Positions 5,439-5,681 of a stretch of DNA of 5,681 bases are shown one piece after another. Position numbers and translations under genes: made by a program. Each line of letters starts with the position of its first letter. Position 1 is the stretch's first letter. The notes beneath the pieces were generated by a model that worked only from the letters and a program-made list of their open reading frames with translations, was not told the origin of the DNA and made no database searches. The stretch comes from Planctomycetota bacterium (GTDB lineage: Bacteria; Planctomycetota; Phycisphaerae; WQYP01). Location: assembly GCA_021805585.1 (NCBI GenBank), contig JAJZEY010000554.1:1-5681 (forward strand), given 5' to 3'.

Positions 5439-5681
5439 ATGGAATCCGCACAGGAAATTTTTCAGACCTTTCTTCGCGCACGGCACCATAAATTTACGCC
5501 GGAACGGCGGGTGATTCTTGAAGCGGTTCAGCAGTTTCGCCGCCCGTTTGAAGCCGAGGAACTGCTTCTGCAATTGCGGCAAAGCGATCATCGCGCCAGC
5601 AAAGCCACGGTCTATCGCACGCTCAAGCATTTGGTTGAATCAGGCCTTTTGAACCAGGTTTTTTTTGGGGACAGAAACCAC
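5439..5681 (+). CDS. Fur-family metal-dependent regulator, N-terminal 81 residues, cut by right window edge
   Basis: Fur-family proteins (Fur, Zur, PerR) are dimeric repressors that sense iron, zinc or peroxide. The visible part is the winged-helix DNA-binding domain: KFTPERRVILEAV (18-30), FEAEELLLQLR (37-47), recognition helix SKATVYRTLKHL (54-65) and LVESGLL (65-71). FFGDRNH (75-81) then runs into the edge just where the family's HYE metal-site segment is expected. About 60 residues of the dimerisation and metal-binding domain are missing, so the sub-family cannot be decided. The position before FEAEEL, normally a metal-site His (GHFxAEEL), is Pro36 here. ATG 5439 is the only sensible start; AGGCGG just before it is a poor ribosome-binding site, in keeping with a near-leaderless transcript. 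A role in iron control of the nearby Fe-S genes is only a guess. Confidence 0.92.
   Translation, partial: MESAQEIFQTFLRARHHKFTPERRVILEAVQQFRRPFEAEELLLQLRQSDHRASKATVYRTLKHLVESGLLNQVFFGDRNH

Noticed and set aside
1..5681. CRISPR array, insertion sequence, tRNA or rRNA
   Set aside because: I saw no regularly spaced repeats, transposase motifs, terminal inverted repeats or tRNA-like folds.

Overview
The window is moderately GC-rich bacterial DNA with six recognisable protein genes, two of them cut by the window edges. Three of the six starts (the transporter, the RnfD-like gene and the aminotransferase) have the same GGAG motif exactly 8 nt before ATG, which gives internally consistent start calls. 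The gene set (a sodium/solute symporter of a type common in Planctomycetota and Acidobacteriota, a class V aminotransferase, a Fur-family regulator) suggests an environmental bacterium, perhaps Planctomycetota. That assignment rests on remembered family resemblance only and is weak.

Layout. Bases 1-623 (minus strand) hold the N-terminal 207 residues of a sodium:solute symporter reading out of the left edge. Bases 624-1084 are a divergent intergenic region. It carries a minus-strand promoter with TAGC-type repeats over its -10, a triple 9-bp tandem repeat in the transporter leader, about 250 bp with nothing recognisable, and a plus-strand promoter with a palindrome in its spacer. Bases 1085-3357 are a two-gene operon whose stop and start overlap (TGATG). 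It encodes an RnfC-like protein with two 4Fe-4S motifs and an RnfD-like polytopic membrane protein. Bases 3450-3731 encode a NifU C-terminal-domain (Nfu) Fe-S carrier with its own promoter. Bases 3732-4061 hold two doubtful micro-ORFs, a promoter and a leader hairpin. Bases 4062-5201 encode an alanine/serine-glyoxylate-type aminotransferase, followed by a textbook intrinsic terminator at 5273-5308. From 5439 to the right edge is the DNA-binding half of a Fur-family regulator, whose transcript may be nearly leaderless.

How the genes may work together. The most unusual element is the RnfC/RnfD pair. Both proteins are recognisable, but both lack the expected cofactor sites. RnfC has lost the N-terminal barrel region, the glycine-rich flavin/NADH loop and the NAAECEPY motif, yet keeps all eight Fe-S cysteines. 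RnfD has lost the Thr of its covalent-FMN motif and its NPAxxGRAFL-like segment. No RnfA, B, E or G gene is adjacent. With an Fe-S carrier gene directly downstream and a Fur-family gene nearby, I infer a minimal membrane-anchored ferredoxin-like electron conduit that no longer uses NADH or covalent flavin. Its partners and function are unknown.
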